A stretch of 64,000 nt of DNA from Bedellia somnulentella (taxonomy: Eukaryota; Arthropoda; Insecta; Lepidoptera; Bedelliidae): NCBI GenBank assembly GCA_963576735.1, contig OY755170.1, forward strand, positions 19,018,875 to 19,082,874, read 5' to 3'. The translations under genes and the position numbers were made by a program. Below are positions 23,289-36,999 of this stretch, one piece after another (position 1 is the stretch's first letter; the number at the start of each line of letters is the position of its first letter). Below the pieces are notes generated by a model. That model saw only the letters and a list, made by a program, of their open reading frames with translations. It ran no database searches and was not told the DNA's origin.

Positions 23289-24379
23289 CTAGCGACCCGC
23301 CCCGGCTTCGCACGGGTGCAATGCAAAATATACCTACTACAGAATGTCCTTATACACAACGTTCACATTTTTTTTGTCATTAGCCAATACAAACATGTTT
23401 TGCTTAGACGTTACTCTTGACAGCGCGACATATAATTGGCCATGTGAAAAACACTCAAGTCTAATCCTGCAACTTTAAAAGTTTGACCCTGCGATTTATT
23501 AATGGTCATTGCAAAAGACATCTTTACCGGAAATTGTAGGCGTTTAAATTGGAACGGTAAATCTGATGGTATCAGAGGAATTCGGGGAATTAGTACATCT
23601 TCTCCGGTACCACATCCGGTGAGTATTGTGCACTCTATTATGAATTTTTTTAGTGATTTTACCAGCAAACGTGTGCCATTGCAGAGCTTAGGAGGATTCA
23701 GATTTCTTAATAAAATAACAGGACAACCTACTTTCAATTCCATGTTATGAGGAGGGAGTCCAGAAGGGTTCAAAGAATTAAGAAATGATCGCTGCAAATC
23801 ATAAAGTGCTATAAGGCGAAGCGCGGCCATCGACACCTACGACTACGACCCTGCATTTTAAATTTGTAATATCTTCGGTAATATTCACTTAAATTACATG
23901 TTGTAAAAAGCATATTGATCTATAATAAATGCACAATTTATTCAAGGTACTTAATTGGATAAGGATTAATGCTGTATTGTTTAAAATCACTTCGTAAATA
24001 ACCATTTTTTAGTAAAGAATAAAAATGGTTATGCTGGGTTATCCCTAAGAGATAGACATATACCATCGCAGACTTTTTTGTTGAACTTTTTAAGGTGAAC
24101 AATACTGTAGTACATTATTTTGGTCTATCTTGTAGGGTTCAGCCAGCGATTGCAATATAAGCGCAAAAAAACGTGCTTATTTACGACATCACATTAGAAA
24201 CCTTTAAATTTATCAGTGTTTCTCTACTATATTATGCATTTATTATACATACAAACCTTCCTTAAGAATCACTCTATCTATTAAAAAAAACCGCATCAAA
24301 ATCCGTTGCGTAGTTTTAAAGATCTAAGCATACATACGGACATACAGCGAAAGCGACTTTGTTTTATACTATGTATTGA
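23289..24379 (-). mobile_element. Helitron with helicase remnant
   Basis: Same termini as 22155-22773, flanked by A and T, with CTAG at the 3' end (23289) and TC at the 5' end (24379). At 1091 bp it keeps the C-terminal part of RepHel but no Rep nuclease. It is an intermediate between an autonomous element (several kb) and the 619-bp neighbour. Confidence 0.88.
23360..23836 (-). pseudogene. Helitron RepHel helicase C-terminal fragment, frameshifted
   Basis: Minus-strand frame shows [55 protein letters not shown] and [11 protein letters not shown], the end of the Pif1-like helicase. Close to base 23455 one base is lost: the expected [15 protein letters not shown] continues in the next frame, while the open frame ends in a short spurious tail. 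This is the same domain as at 16381 but a different copy. Confidence 0.85.
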
Positions 24380-24834
24380 TACACATACGTCACATCACAT
24401 CGTATGGCACATGGCATCCAGTGGATGGTTCCACTGATGAAGTAGATGTTCAAAATCATAAATTCGTAGATCCTTTAATATGGTTTTACAAGAGCAATAT
24501 CTATGTATATTATAAGTAAAAAGCGTCATATAGTGATAACAACGAACTTACGCACAAATTTCACGCTGAAGACGGTTGTATAATAAATTTCTTTGCGGGA
24601 TCAGAATGTAGATCACAGGACCTAGAGGCTGCCTAGCCCAGCGATCATTGCAGATAGATGAATAGTACAGACAACAAAAGCAGTCGAGTGGCCATCATAT
24701 GTTGTTATCTCAGCCGAGAGGCGGACGCGGGCTCATTACTAAATTTACATCAATAAAATAATCACTGACTCGCTCAGTGCATCACGGACCGTCACACGTG
24801 AAGCGCGTTCACTACAATCAGCTCTCCAAATCAG
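24380..24834. other. Upstream region of the second candidate ced-6 promoter
   Basis: No repeat or gene is recognised. From about 24600 the base composition becomes more balanced than in the surrounding intron, in keeping with a promoter-proximal region. Confidence 0.35.
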
Positions 24835-24888
24835 CATCGAATATATAAGCCACTGAGCCTGTCAAAAAGTCACCAACGTTTTCGAAAA
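24835..24888 (+). promoter_or_regulatory. TATA-type candidate promoter and short leader
   Basis: GAATATATAAGCC (24838-24850) is a good TATA box, about 45 bases before the ATG of the downstream exon. A start 25-30 bases further on would fall near GTCAAAAAGTCACC, leaving a leader of about 20 bases. The ATG context is CGAAAAATG. No transcript evidence is available. Confidence 0.45.
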
Positions 24889-24989
24889 ATGCTTGCCGAC
24901 GGCGACATACCGCTGGTCACCAGCAGTTATGGGGGGACCGAAATTGAGTTTGGAGGCAACGGCATGAAAACTACTAAATCTAATTCAAG
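24889..24989 (+). CDS. ced-6: Alternative first coding exon of ced-6 (N-terminal extension)
   Basis: ATG opens 33 codons plus two bases (AG), then a GTTAGT donor at 24990. The next ced-6 exon starts at 44980 with a single G before its ATG. Joining the two makes AGG and continues straight into the PTB exon, so the phases fit exactly. The peptide starts MLADGDIPLVTSS and ends KTTKSNSR. It has no signal peptide or known domain and is rich in Gly, Ser and Thr. It would add 34 residues before the short-form methionine. A TATA box lies just upstream. Chance phase agreement is one in three, so the support is promoter, good donor and phase together. Confidence 0.55.
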
Positions 24990-26104
24990 GTTAGTGCTTA
25001 AATCTAAATAAACAATCACCTATTAGGAGGAGCAATTGCTAATTTTAAAATGATAAAACGCAGTATATGTTTTTCATAAGGTTTATTTATATCGTACTTT
25101 TTTATCGAACCAAAATTTTGGGGAACTTAGAAAAGTTTAGTGTTTCCCCTGCATCATCAGTTTTTGCAATTCGTTTTACCGTGCATTGCTGAATTCCAAA
25201 CGCCTCTCACCAGCGCCGGCAATTTTTATTTCCTCTGGTCGATAAGGTCTAGGATGAGGTAGGAGGTCACGAGTTAAATTAAAACCAGTTACTACATCAT
25301 GCGTGTTAGTTAGTTTAAATATTGTTTGAATGATTTTGGACGCGCCGCCGTGCATGAATTGGATCTGCGTACTGCAGTTGCGTGCGTGCGCTCATCATTA
25401 TCATAATATTATCGAACAAGCTCGGTACATACTGTGCATACCTTTAAGGTAATGAAATTCATGTTCTCAATATTTAATCCTCGGGTTTGAATCCACAATA
25501 ATTGCAATTGTAATTCTAGCGTTAATCTTATCAGCAAGTTCTATTGTTTCGGACAATGAATTGGGCCAATCGTTAATAAGCTTACACATATAGGAGTTGT
25601 GACAATGACGGACTAATGTACTCAGACAAACAGCTGAGCATTGTGTGAAAATTATTTTTTTACATGCTGCTTATTGAGATTTTTCTTATAATTTTTACGA
25701 AGTTGTCATAATTTTTGCGTAATGTTTCTTACGTTTTGGAAATTAGATCAAATTGGGCACAATTTAGACAGAGTATGCGTAGTTACTGTCGGAAAAAATA
25801 GAACGTCTATAGGTTTAGTGGTTGACTAATCAAGTCCGTTATTTAATTCTTAGTTGCATTTCCTTTATGTAGGTTGAGTAACAACGACCGCACTTAAATT
25901 TTGCGTTTTCTACTGTAATAATTGATATATTTGTGTTTCCATAGCGTTTATGTTTGCCCGTTGTATATTTTTGAATTGGGACTTCGTATTATATTACTCA
26001 TTGTTCATTTTACTTCTATGATATTCACTACAACAAAATTGTATAATTTGCACACCAGATATATATTTTATATAATAGTCTTGAGTCTGAATCTTGAGAT
26101 TTGA
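24990..26104. other. Intron sequence after the alternative exon
   Basis: No repeat of the families described here is recognised. A 60-codon frame at 25922-26104 is low-complexity. Confidence 0.4.
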
Positions 26105-26325
26105 CCAGATGTTTTTTTTTATTTCGGCTTAGGCTAAGAAACACACCATACTTTCCCAGTTTGATCTAGGCGGTGACACTTTTTAATTATTAATTATTTT
26201 GAAAATTACAATATTTTAGATAAGCACTCGATAGGCAAAGTTGTTTAGTTTGATGTCTTTCATCGATTTAAAATATAAAAAGGATATGTTGAAAAAACGA
26301 GGTCTAGGCCAATTGCAACCAACAT
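26105..26325. repeat. Solo right arm of the foldback element family
   Basis: Runs from TTAGGCTAAGAAACACACCA to AACGAGGTCTAGGCCAATTG, matching the right arm at 12105-12300. TTGTTTAGTTTGATGTCTTT and TCGATTTAAAATATAAAAAG are shared. No left arm precedes it. Confidence 0.75.
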
Positions 26326-26587
26326 GTAACGACTTTGGTTCTAGCTTCGTATGATTATTTCAGCCATTCATTGTAACTAAAGATTGTTTTTGTGCATCAG
26401 TCAACGTTGTAGGCAGCTACGAAACTATCTATACATTTTATACATTCGCTCGATTGGCTAATTCTGTAAAGCCAACTACAATCGCACTGGGTTTTATTCA
26501 ATTGTAGCGTATTATTTTTACCGAAATTCACTCCTCGGCCATGTAAAATTGCTCCCTGTTCGTACTATTGAAACAGTTTGTTTTTGT

Positions 26588-26830
26588 TTTGGCTTAGAAT
26601 AACACTACCCCATTTCTACCCGTGGGTGATCAAAAGAGGCGACTAAGGGTATAGGGGCTTTTTAAGTGATTTTTGGGCGATGTTGTTGGAGACCCGTCAC
26701 CAAAAACATTTAAGATTATCATCGTTTCCCCAATCAACTTCCAAAAGTGGCTGAGGAATTTCTCATTCCTAAGCTTTGGCTACCCCGTTAAGAGATTTAT
26801 AGCCGTGGGTATATATATGTAGTATGTTTT
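26588..26830 (+). repeat. SINE-A copy, ACCCGTGGG subfamily
   Basis: Carries the variant CATTTCTACCCGTGGGTGAT and GACTAAGGGTATAGGGGC also seen at 37096, so it belongs to a second subfamily. The head lacks the first 12 bases. Confidence 0.85.
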
Positions 26831-27283
26831 TTTTGTGCTGATATCTTGATTAGTTGTATTTTATTTGTATACAGCTATAAACACCCATTACGCTCGTGGT
26901 GGAAGCCTTCCGATCAGAACCATCTTATTTCTAGAGATAGAGTAAGAATAGGTTGTGTTGTGTAAAAACCGATTCATTTAAATGCACCCGAAAAAAAAAG
27001 GAAAAACACATCGAGATTAATTTACTTCCATATCATCAGCGCCGAGACAGTAATTTTATGTGAATAATAACTTGTTTTATTTACATTAGAATGAGTTGGT
27101 ATTTGCTTTTTCTTATGCGATATGATTCACTTATATTTCCATCTAAATATTATTCTTAAGTACAAATGAAAAATCTGTACTAGGAAAAGACTAAGCATGA
27201 AATTACGACGATATCAGTTAGGATGGGTAACCAGAACTTTGGCAATATTGTCACCTTAGTCAAAGTATGTGATAAAATAAATA

Positions 27284-27500
27284 ACATACATATACTCACG
27301 GTTATGAGGAATTATAAATTCCTCAGCCACTTTTGGAAGTTGAGTGGGGAAAAGATGGTAAAAATAAAGGTTTTTGGTGATGGGTCTCCAACCGCATCGC
27401 CCAAAAATCAAATAAAAAGGCCCCAATTACCCTTAGTCGCCTCTTACGACACCCGCGGGTAGAAAGGGGTAGCGACATTCTAAGCCGGCACTACACGGCT
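27284..27500 (-). repeat. SINE-A copy with a short 3' deletion
   Basis: The tail GTGAGTATATGTATGT is present, but the CTCTGGCTACCCCTTCTAGG segment next to it is deleted. The head ends in GCCGTGTAGTGCCGGCTTAG on the minus strand. Confidence 0.85.
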
Positions 27501-30500
27501 AAAATAAATAAATAGTGAAGGATTTATTAATTAGATTATCAAATAGTCACAAGCAATTTTTATACTCCTTTGTGACCATATAACAATAAGTTAGTCGTAT
27601 ACTAGATCGAGATAACTCGTAACCAAACATCCAGCTTGTCGATTTGTGCAGAGAATAAAAGATAAGAAATATTTATTTCAAAATAAAAAGAATAGTTCTC
27701 TTTTTTTTGAACGAATAGTGGCTCATGTCTCGTAAATACTTATAAACTTATAAACACTTGCTATCAGCAATAGTTAATATGGTCCTAAAATTGTATAAAA
27801 TTAATTGATCTAATATAATTGTGGTGACACAATAACGTATCACCATTCAATTACAATTAAAATACATCCATAAATCTGATGCTGGATGATTGATTGATAT
27901 TTAGAAACATACGTATCAGCACTTGCCCTAATTCACACAAAGCTATCATACGCCAGTTTAATATCTCAATTTACAATTAATAGGCATAATATGAACTATT
28001 GATTTTAACCTAAACCTCATTTATTAAAGCAGAACTATAGAGTAAGTGCCACAAATGATAACCCGTCAGTCGTTGACTGTCTGCACTGATTGTTATGCCT
28101 CGTAATAATAGTAGTATATCAAACTCCGCTATCATGTACCGCAATTAATTTATGTATCATTTTCATATCCTATATCATTCTAACTATATCATATAAACTT
28201 GGCAAAACGATGAAAATTTCTGTACCTAAGATTATGGATTATGTCAAGACCTAGGGATTATGTCAAAGACTTTCTTATAATCACCTCAACTAAACAAACC
28301 GCTTTTTATCTTCACCCATTAAAAATATTTCAAAGTCGAATCTACGTCATATGATAATCAAGGGAAATCGCTAAACTATTGACCTACGAGCACCCACCTC
28401 AGCATTATTGGTTGTGACTTCTCTCATTTGTAGTGCATCGAATCGTCAGCCAATGTTTTAGTTACTCGAAGAGGCAGTAAATAAAAACTAAACTAACAAA
28501 TGTTGTTCCCACTTCTGTTACACTTGTACTTGTGAGATAGTTGCAAAAAATATACTTTGTAAAAACTTTCTACTAGTGATATGCTTGCAGATAGCTGCAT
28601 CTGAAAATTAGTACTAGTAAGTACTCTATCAATTGCAATATATCTAATCCAAATCACTTATCGTGGATGAATCTAACCTCGTCAAAAATAAAGTTATTAA
28701 TCAGGTAGACTTCAAAGTTATGTGTATAAATAGTGTGAAAATAGATAATGACAGTATAGTAGAAATATATTTAACACGCCAAATATGAGCTTTATATAAT
28801 GTGAAAAGCCAGCGCTCACCGACGCAATGTAGCGTAAATACGACGAATATCATTAAGCATTAAATTACGCAAGATGAAGGCAAATTGCGTTTAGGACATT
28901 TTGCGGCGACGACTCTTGTTTACTTAATGAGTGAATCATTAAGATATCTAATTCAAACAGTATGATGTTAGCTAGTCAGCCATCCATATATTTATGTATG
29001 TTATTATTTATAGATGTGTATATTTGTATGTAGTTTTATTAAATTTAATTGAAAAATGTATGAAGAACATTTTTTATTAACAATAAATAAAATTTCTGAT
29101 TTATTATTATTTATTTTATCTTATTTTATTAATTAGTTTAAGTTCAAGCGAAGAATATTATTATATTTGATCTCCACATCAAACTTTTTTACTAATGTTC
29201 CATATTTAAAATATTCGTTTTAAGACTTTGCAATATATCTTAAGTATACTACTCGTTTTCTCTAAATTATATGATTACCCTTCCTAAAAAATGCTCTCTC
29301 ATATTACTTAATAAAGAGACACAGAATTTCACACAATTTTGTTACATCGTATGTAGTCCATTCTTGTTGCCGTCTAAATTGCGGATAACACTTTGATTGC
29401 TCACATATTATCTCTCGTATTATTATGTTTATTTATACTTACAAAAAAACAACAGCGTAAATTTTAACTTCCCAAGTCAAGAACTCTCAATTGTAAGACA
29501 AGCTCCCGTTCACACCGGTATTTCAGGAAGAGATTTTAGTGCTCACCTATTCTACCCAAGCAATCCACATAACAAGCCACATCTTCATCTTTTTATTAGA
29601 TTAGGATATGTGGTAAGCTACTGCTTTACATATATTAGTTTAGATTAGTTCATAATAGATATGCGTTGGTTTCTCCTGGTTTGCTACATACAAATTCTAT
29701 AAATTAATACAGTAGACATAACGTAACGGTTTAGTGCAATGTCTTGCAATATAGTTACTAATAGTAATTACATTAAAATATCCTGCTTGTATTTGTAGCT
29801 CTGATTATGTTTCTTATTAGAGAATGTAACGATTTTGCAACTCCACTTTTCAACATACACGATTCTCCTAGGAGTACTTCACTGGGGACATCGCACGTAA
29901 CTTAGTTATGTGTAATTGTAAAATGTTCTCTGTCAGCTAAGTTGGCTAAGAAAGTAATTTAATTCAGCCGTCAATAGCTATAGAAGTATATTTCCTCTTT
30001 GTAGGACTCTCAAAGTAATAAAACTCCCTTCTTGGATACCGGGATAGTAAAGTATATATCAATGATATCCTCTTATTGGTAATCAGCAGGGCTCGAATCA
30101 AGTTGCACGTCACGCAAGCCATTCATTGCAAAAGCCCTGAGAGAGTTTATGTAAGATGTTAAAAATAAACCGTAGCCAATTGAACTAATTTAATTTCATG
30201 CGCTTTATATAACAGTAAACTTTACGTTATGACCACTAGCATCAACTTTGGATTTGTTGGGGTAAAAGTTCTTTCACAGCTTATCAACTTCATTCACCAT
30301 TCATGAATCGTTCATTATTAAACCACACAATTGAGTAAAAGTTGGTACAGCTGACTCGCTGGGTTTAATAAGATGTAAGTTACGCAAAGGTTTTTTTTTC
30401 TTACAACACTAATGACAAACTGATTCAACAAGAAATGGGGATAGGTACATATTTGAGACGTAAATTTGAGAATAAAACATATTTTTACAATATATTACCT

Positions 30501-32348
30501 TTGCATAGCTTTTTACAAATAATACGACTTGTGATCGTTTTCGAAGTGTGTTAACTGAGAAATCTCAATGTTTTTCACTCAATTAAGTTATAATATATAT
30601 TCCCAGCTTTGTATATTTATTCACTCCCACTAACATTATACTAGTGTATCTTAAATACCCAAATGTATCCCCACCAAGGTAAACTTAAATAAACGAAAAC
30701 GGAAACGGAAAACGAAATATTTCGGATAACCAATCAAAATCGCACTGTTAAGTTATTGGTGTGAAAAGATTATGTTATGTTATTAAGATTATGTGTGTGA
30801 AAATGTGTGAGATATAAATAAAGTATGACAACTCTTTTATGGGTTTGTTGGTTCAAGCATGCTCTAACCATTTGAGGCGTAGTTGGGTAACAGTAGTGTG
30901 CAAGAGAAATTGCGTTTAGTGCAGCGTAATATAACCTGGCTTTTTTCCGTATATCTCTAAGTTAATCTTTATTTTCTTAGATAATTCAAGCCATTTTCCT
31001 TTAATTGTTTTCTTCTAAGATCTAATAAAAAACAAAGCTCCACATTCAATGTTATTTCCTGCCATAGTAAGATAATGATTGCAAGGTAACATTCATAAAT
31101 ACAAGCACAATAAGAAGCTATTTGTTTGATAGTGTCTCCCAAAATAATATAATGTAGGTCATATGTAAAGAGGCCTGCTGAGTAGTTCGCGAGATGTTGA
31201 CTCAGGCAGACTCGCTGCGCATACCTCATTCTTGATGTATGCTTATGATCTGCAGTTGTATAGCTAGCTGCTAGGTAGCCCACAGCGGTCGTTGAACTGG
31301 TGTGCAACCTTGTCGAATATTATAGTGTTTGTCGCTACTATTCTAAAGCTTTTGCGCAAATACTCAACAGATTACGTATGACGCGTTGAATCAACTAAGC
31401 AGTTGTAGATAACCCATACATATTTAAAATCCGTTGTCGGCTTAATTATATGTGTTGAAGCTTTTGAAACGAAATGTAGTAATGAAACTAGGCTAATTCT
31501 TTGTAGATATAACTAATGTAAGGATATACTCCAACGGATAAACAAGCCTATGCAAACCTTCAGAATAAAGTTCAATACTTATCAATAAAATGGATTATTT
31601 ACCAGTTTTAAGAAACAATCATTGTTATATACCTATATCATCTCTTAATGTATTTATCAAGTTCAAACGCGAGTGCGGTTCGAGACAAGACAAGAATATC
31701 TGCAATGAAAGTTGGTTTATTAAACATAGGTTTAAACAGAATGATAGCATTCGTCCCAGTTAGACGAGGCTTGCTCACGTTGACAACTTAACTTTCTTTA
31801 TTACTGCTACAAGCAACAGCCAACATATGCAAACAACTTTATAAATAAAAAACGAATATATTTAAAAGTTACTTCTACTAACTTATTAAAAATAAATTTA
31901 TGTATGTCGAGATAAAATTGGCTAATATGTACGGAGAAAAGAAAACCAGGCTTGTTTTTTCTAGTATACTTACTACTGCTTACATTTATACCGTAATAAA
32001 AATTAACTATTACAAGTTAAATATTTTTTATATTCCCACCACCGTTAGCATTCAAATTTTTATGGAATTATAACATTAACATTGTTAAGGACACATTTCT
32101 TCAAATGCCAGAGTACACAAAATGGCGGCTGTCATTGTGATTGTGACTGAGAAAATGGCATCGACTTTGAGGTTAAAAGTGAAAGAATGCAACCGCCCCC
32201 CATTGTTGCATTATTCTCTATTACTATGACCGAGTGCTGCCGCATAGACTGACGGCATTGTCTCTAAAGAAACAGTTCTGTATCATTTATTAACTTACAA
32301 TCAAACTTGCATATATCTAGTTTTAAAATAATAATAGTTAGAAAAAAA
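27501..32348. other. Long AT-rich intron stretch, no gene recognised
   Basis: I see no coding sequence and no copy of the window's main repeat families across 4.8 kb. The longest frame (112 codons, minus, 30969-31307) has no motif I know. A more GC-rich patch at 32100-32260 with AAAATGGCGGC could be a regulatory or conserved non-coding segment, but this is a guess. Confidence 0.4.
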
Positions 32349-32405
32349 TAGTTCTGGCTATCCCTTTTTGGGATTTACAGTCGTGAGTATATGTAGGTAT
32401 GTATG
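32349..32405 (+). repeat. SINE-A 3' fragment
   Basis: TAGTTCTGGCTATCCCTTTT, GGGATTTACAGTCGTGAG and the TATG-rich tail are all that was copied. Confidence 0.75.
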
Positions 32406-35400
32406 ATTTCCTCAATGTGGGTCAAATTGATACCAACGCTAATGCTGGAGAATTATAATTTAATTATAAAGCGTTCTATAATATCCTCCCCCAGGGTATA
32501 TGACATGCAAGACGTAAAGGATATGCATGACGTCATAGATACGAGGTGGATTTCCATGTGGTAGTAGAAAAACAGTGCAAGAATAAAAATAATTATTTAA
32601 ATTAACACATATTTTTCAACTGATAACTCAATAATGTGCTAAGCTTTTTGCACACTACGCTCGAATGCGATGCAAATCACAGAATAATGCATTCGTTACC
32701 AAAAGAATACATAATGTGATATCTTAATCTTAACACCTATTATACGAACCTGCCTCTTGAGGAATATTTGACAATTGCATTGTTTCTTTGAATAACCGCC
32801 GTAGGATTTTATTTTCCTGTTATTTTTTGTTTTTAGTCGCAAAAACACGAACTAAAATATGCCGAATGAATTCTCAAAAGATACATGGTTTTGTGTGACT
32901 AAGATTAAATATTGTTTTTGTACTCATTAACTATACATGCTGTTTAAGTGTGTTCGTGTTTCATTAGCTTCGAGGCATACACATACTCATCATAAGTTAT
33001 TTAACTTTTACATGCTATTGTTTACGCAATAGCTAAATAGCCAGTCTGGGTCTGCTCGGGCTTCAACCTAGACACACATATTATTAAAATTATGAAGTGG
33101 GTGTGATAATTATTATGATAATGCGAAAATAATGATCCGTCACAATTTTTAGTTCTTAGAAAGATCATATTAGTTCACAAAAAAATGTACTCGTACTATT
33201 TCTGTTTTCATTAAACAAATTAATGGGAAATCCACCCAAAAAACAGTCGGAAATAGATACTAAAAATATACCACAAAAATAGAATATTTCGTTGCGGCAG
33301 AAGTAATGGGCATAACAACATACATTAGCATTTTTAATACTTACACATTATTTCCGCAGACAATTTAAAGATAGTTGTTATAAAATACCCACATCAGCGT
33401 CAAGACAAGACTATGATAACTGTTTTTTGTGCCGTTATTTTATATACAGTATTCCTTCAACAGCGACCTTGACTGTGATTGGTATATCAACAAGATGCTG
33501 CCTCTAGCTGGCTTTGTTTGGTTTTTACATCATTGAGATAAGAGTACGACGTGCTAAAGTTATTTTATGATGATCAACTCTCAGATGTTTCTTGTGGGTT
33601 AGAAATCATGTGCTGTAGTTTATCAAGTATAATCACGGGACAGAAGCCCTTTACAGCTACTCAAAATGTATCTAATAAAATAATTAATTATTTGAATTAA
33701 TGCACATTTGGTTTGTATCAGTGAATAATGGAAAAGTACCCACTTTCGGTACCTCATTGATAGAACGTCTATAATTCTACAAACTATCCTAAAAATCTAA
33801 ATTTTGACTTAAATTTCTACTTTTAAACATTTCTTCTTATAAATTATGTTTTCTAGATATTTCCTTAGAGTCATCCAGAAAACAAGTGTCATATTGCGCA
33901 TTTATAAAGCATACTTATAGTATTATTTATTCCTTGTTAAAATCGAGTCTCTATTGCGCTGCATTGAGTTGAAGTCTTGATCACGTGTGACCTATTTTTA
34001 TCGATCCCCGCATTCGTTGAGAGTAGGGCTGCCAACGCTTTCTGAAACTGTGCATAGCACAGTTGATCATGTTGGCTTACCTTCTACGTTGTAACACTAA
34101 TAAAAACAATATTCTTTTTTACATCATGGTTGCTATACAAGTTAAATCACGAATTATCATCATCATTTACCACAGCAAAAAATAACTGAATTAGGTGCTT
34201 GAATTTTCGAATACGAAATATTTTTATTCTTCTCTTCTTGACGTCCTTATATTCTTAATCTGTAATATTTTTATTGACATAAACTCCTACGTCCAGTTTT
34301 GAAAGTTAGCAACCCTAATTGGGAGTCATATCCGTATCATCATATTGCCCCCTTCACTATTCATCAAGCATAATTCAGCACTGTGCTTCAATTGTATAAG
34401 TATCTATTATCTTTCAAACGGTGTCGTACCTGTTTTAAATACATTAAATATTTAAACGATAACAAACACAATACTCATAGCCTAATCCTTCTCTTACAGT
34501 GTTCTAGACGAATCGTTTTTCTTCTTATTAGGATAATCTAATTTATTAATTAGATAAAAAAAACAATCGTAGTTCATTCATGTATTAATGTTCATTCGGG
34601 TTTTATAGTTTTAACTTACAGTTTTTCACGGAAAAGTGATTAAAGTAAAGTAGTTTTCACATATCTTACTCACTCTTCAGTAGACTCTACATTGTAGACT
34701 GTACTATTTTTTCTCAAACAATTGTATGTACGTTATATTATAACATAATTAAATTGTCTACATAGCCAAGATTCTCATTTCTTGTCATTTCACTTAATTT
34801 AGAATACGTAATTTAACTTCTTTTAATCACTCTATGAGCGATTTTTTGTGCGACAAATCAGTTGAAAATCCTTATTCGCATTCTCTTTAAATTTAGTAAC
34901 CAATTAAAGTAATCATCAATCTGTATATTTACGGTATATTTACGGCCGTAAATATACAACAAGTATATTTACGGCCTATAATTTAATTTTATTTCGTGAT
35001 CAAAAATTAAAACGCATACATTTTCTGATTTCATGCATTTTTTCAGGATTATTCAAATTCCTCAATAGTTTAAAACAACCAAATAAATGCCTACATATGT
35101 ATCAAAAGAAAACGTTTGTGTGATTATTGTGACTTTGTGGTGCTGTAATAATAAGAATATTTTTATTTTTACTGCAAAATTCATTAGATGGATGTACTTT
35201 CCCTTTGTTGATATTTTTTTTCAGACTTTGTTAGATAATCGATTTGATTAGACTTGTTTCGTTCTTTATAATTTTTATACATCTTAGCATACGCAGTATT
35301 TCCAGAACTAAATTAGTTAGAAGTTACCTAATAGCCGTTGCCGATTAGGTTTTAACTTACGTAGCCTAAGCTTAAACTTTATTTCTATCCCAAGTGCATT

Positions 35401-36414
35401 TCAAAAGCATTGTTGCAATAATCCAACCGAGGCCAGTGGTCATGAGGTAACAAAGGATCACGTTGACCCATTTGTTAGACAAACACAACAGAACACTCTC
35501 AACGCTCATCTTTCAATTGAGACAAAAATAAAACTCGTCGCCCGTACCTGGTGGTGCCACACGGACCATATATAAATTGCTTAAGCCTTCACTCTTCTCA
35601 TAATCCAATCGAGAACGATTTCCTCAACTCAATTTATTGATCTATCTCATGACCTCGCTTTTATATCTGGTGCCTCGTGCACTCTAATGGTTGAACTATT
35701 AGTCGTGTAAAATGCATGTTGTGAGGAACGTGCTCAATCCTGTGACGCACTACCTGTGTTGAAGATAAACGTTGGTGTCTATGAGGATGTGAAGAGCTAC
35801 AATTGCACGTGATTTTAACTACCTACCTACAACTCTGCTGCTCCAACCCTGGCTACAATTTCAATAAGGAGCTCCTTTTTATACATAAATGTTTTAGAAC
35901 ATATTTGCGGATTATAGCATATTAGGGATAAAACGCAGGATATTTTTAGTCAACTCCTACAACGAATACGGTCAGCAGTAGAGACGAGACACAGCTACAT
36001 TATGCTGACATTACACAGCTAATTAAAATAAGTTCACATTTAACTGCTCACAGCAACAGCTGTTTTAAATTAACTTGCGCAGGCTCTTATCCATCTACGC
36101 ATCAACTTGATAGTATAAATATATCTAGAACCATTCTACGGGGAGCTCCCGTTTGTTTAGATAAAAGATTCAAAGCATAGACCACAGTCACTTGGAAATG
36201 AAACTCAAATAAAACCAAATGTATGTATAAAGAGTTGTGTTGATCATGGCCAGTCAATAATAAACAACTTATAATAAGGTGATGGGAGTTTATATCATAT
36301 AGAATTACGTCAGTGCACTTCTTTCCTGGTCTACAGTTTATAGGAATAGTAGTTAATAACTGTTTCCTTACTACGAGTAGATAACCTTTCGATCCGATTT
36401 ACATAAAAGACTTT
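32406..36414. other. Long AT-rich intron stretch, no gene recognised
   Basis: Nothing coding. A small inverted/tandem cluster TATATTTACGGCC occurs three times at 34927-34978, once reversed, so it can fold into a hairpin. No SINE-A or Helitron end was found. Confidence 0.4.
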
Positions 36415-36663
36415 GCCGTGTAGTGTCGGTTTAGAATAGCACAACCCCATTTCTTCCGGTGGGTGTACGTAAGAGGCGACTAACGGTATGGGGCTATTAA
36501 GGGATTTTTGGGCGATGCGGTTGGAGACCCATCACCAACAAACTTTATTTTTACTATCTTTTCCCCAATCAAATTTCCAAAAGTGGCTGAGGAATTTCTA
36601 ATTCTTTAGCTCTGGCTACCCCTACCTGGGATTTATAGCCGTGAGTATTATGTATGCATGTAC
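36415..36663 (+). repeat. SINE-A copy, full length
   Basis: All landmarks are present from GCCGTGTAGTGTCGGTTTAG to GTGAGTATTATGTATGCATG, with minor substitutions. Confidence 0.9.
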
Positions 36664-36999
36664 TTTAAATCAAAATGTAAATAAGTCAAGCGCGTGTAAC
36701 AATGCGGGTGTATGGAACTTCATATGATGTAGTCGATAATGTAGTTCTAAGGCAATCTTATCTCTTTTGAAACATTTTTATCCCGAGCAAAAATATTCAG
36801 GGTGCATATTTTTGCTTAGCGATGGATGAATCATTATTATTCAAATTTGCTATAATTATTTTTATAATATTAGTTACACTATACTTTTAAATATGGTTTA
36901 CTTGCTGTTTGTTTTGCTGTTAAGAAAAAAATAAAGATTTATAGCCTCATAGAAAAAATAAACTATCAAAATGAAAGATCAGCGTTCAAGACGTAAATC

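Noticed and set aside
34927..34978. CRISPR-like short repeats (TATATTTACGGCC)
   Set aside because: Only three units, one inverted, no regular spacers, in a eukaryotic intron.
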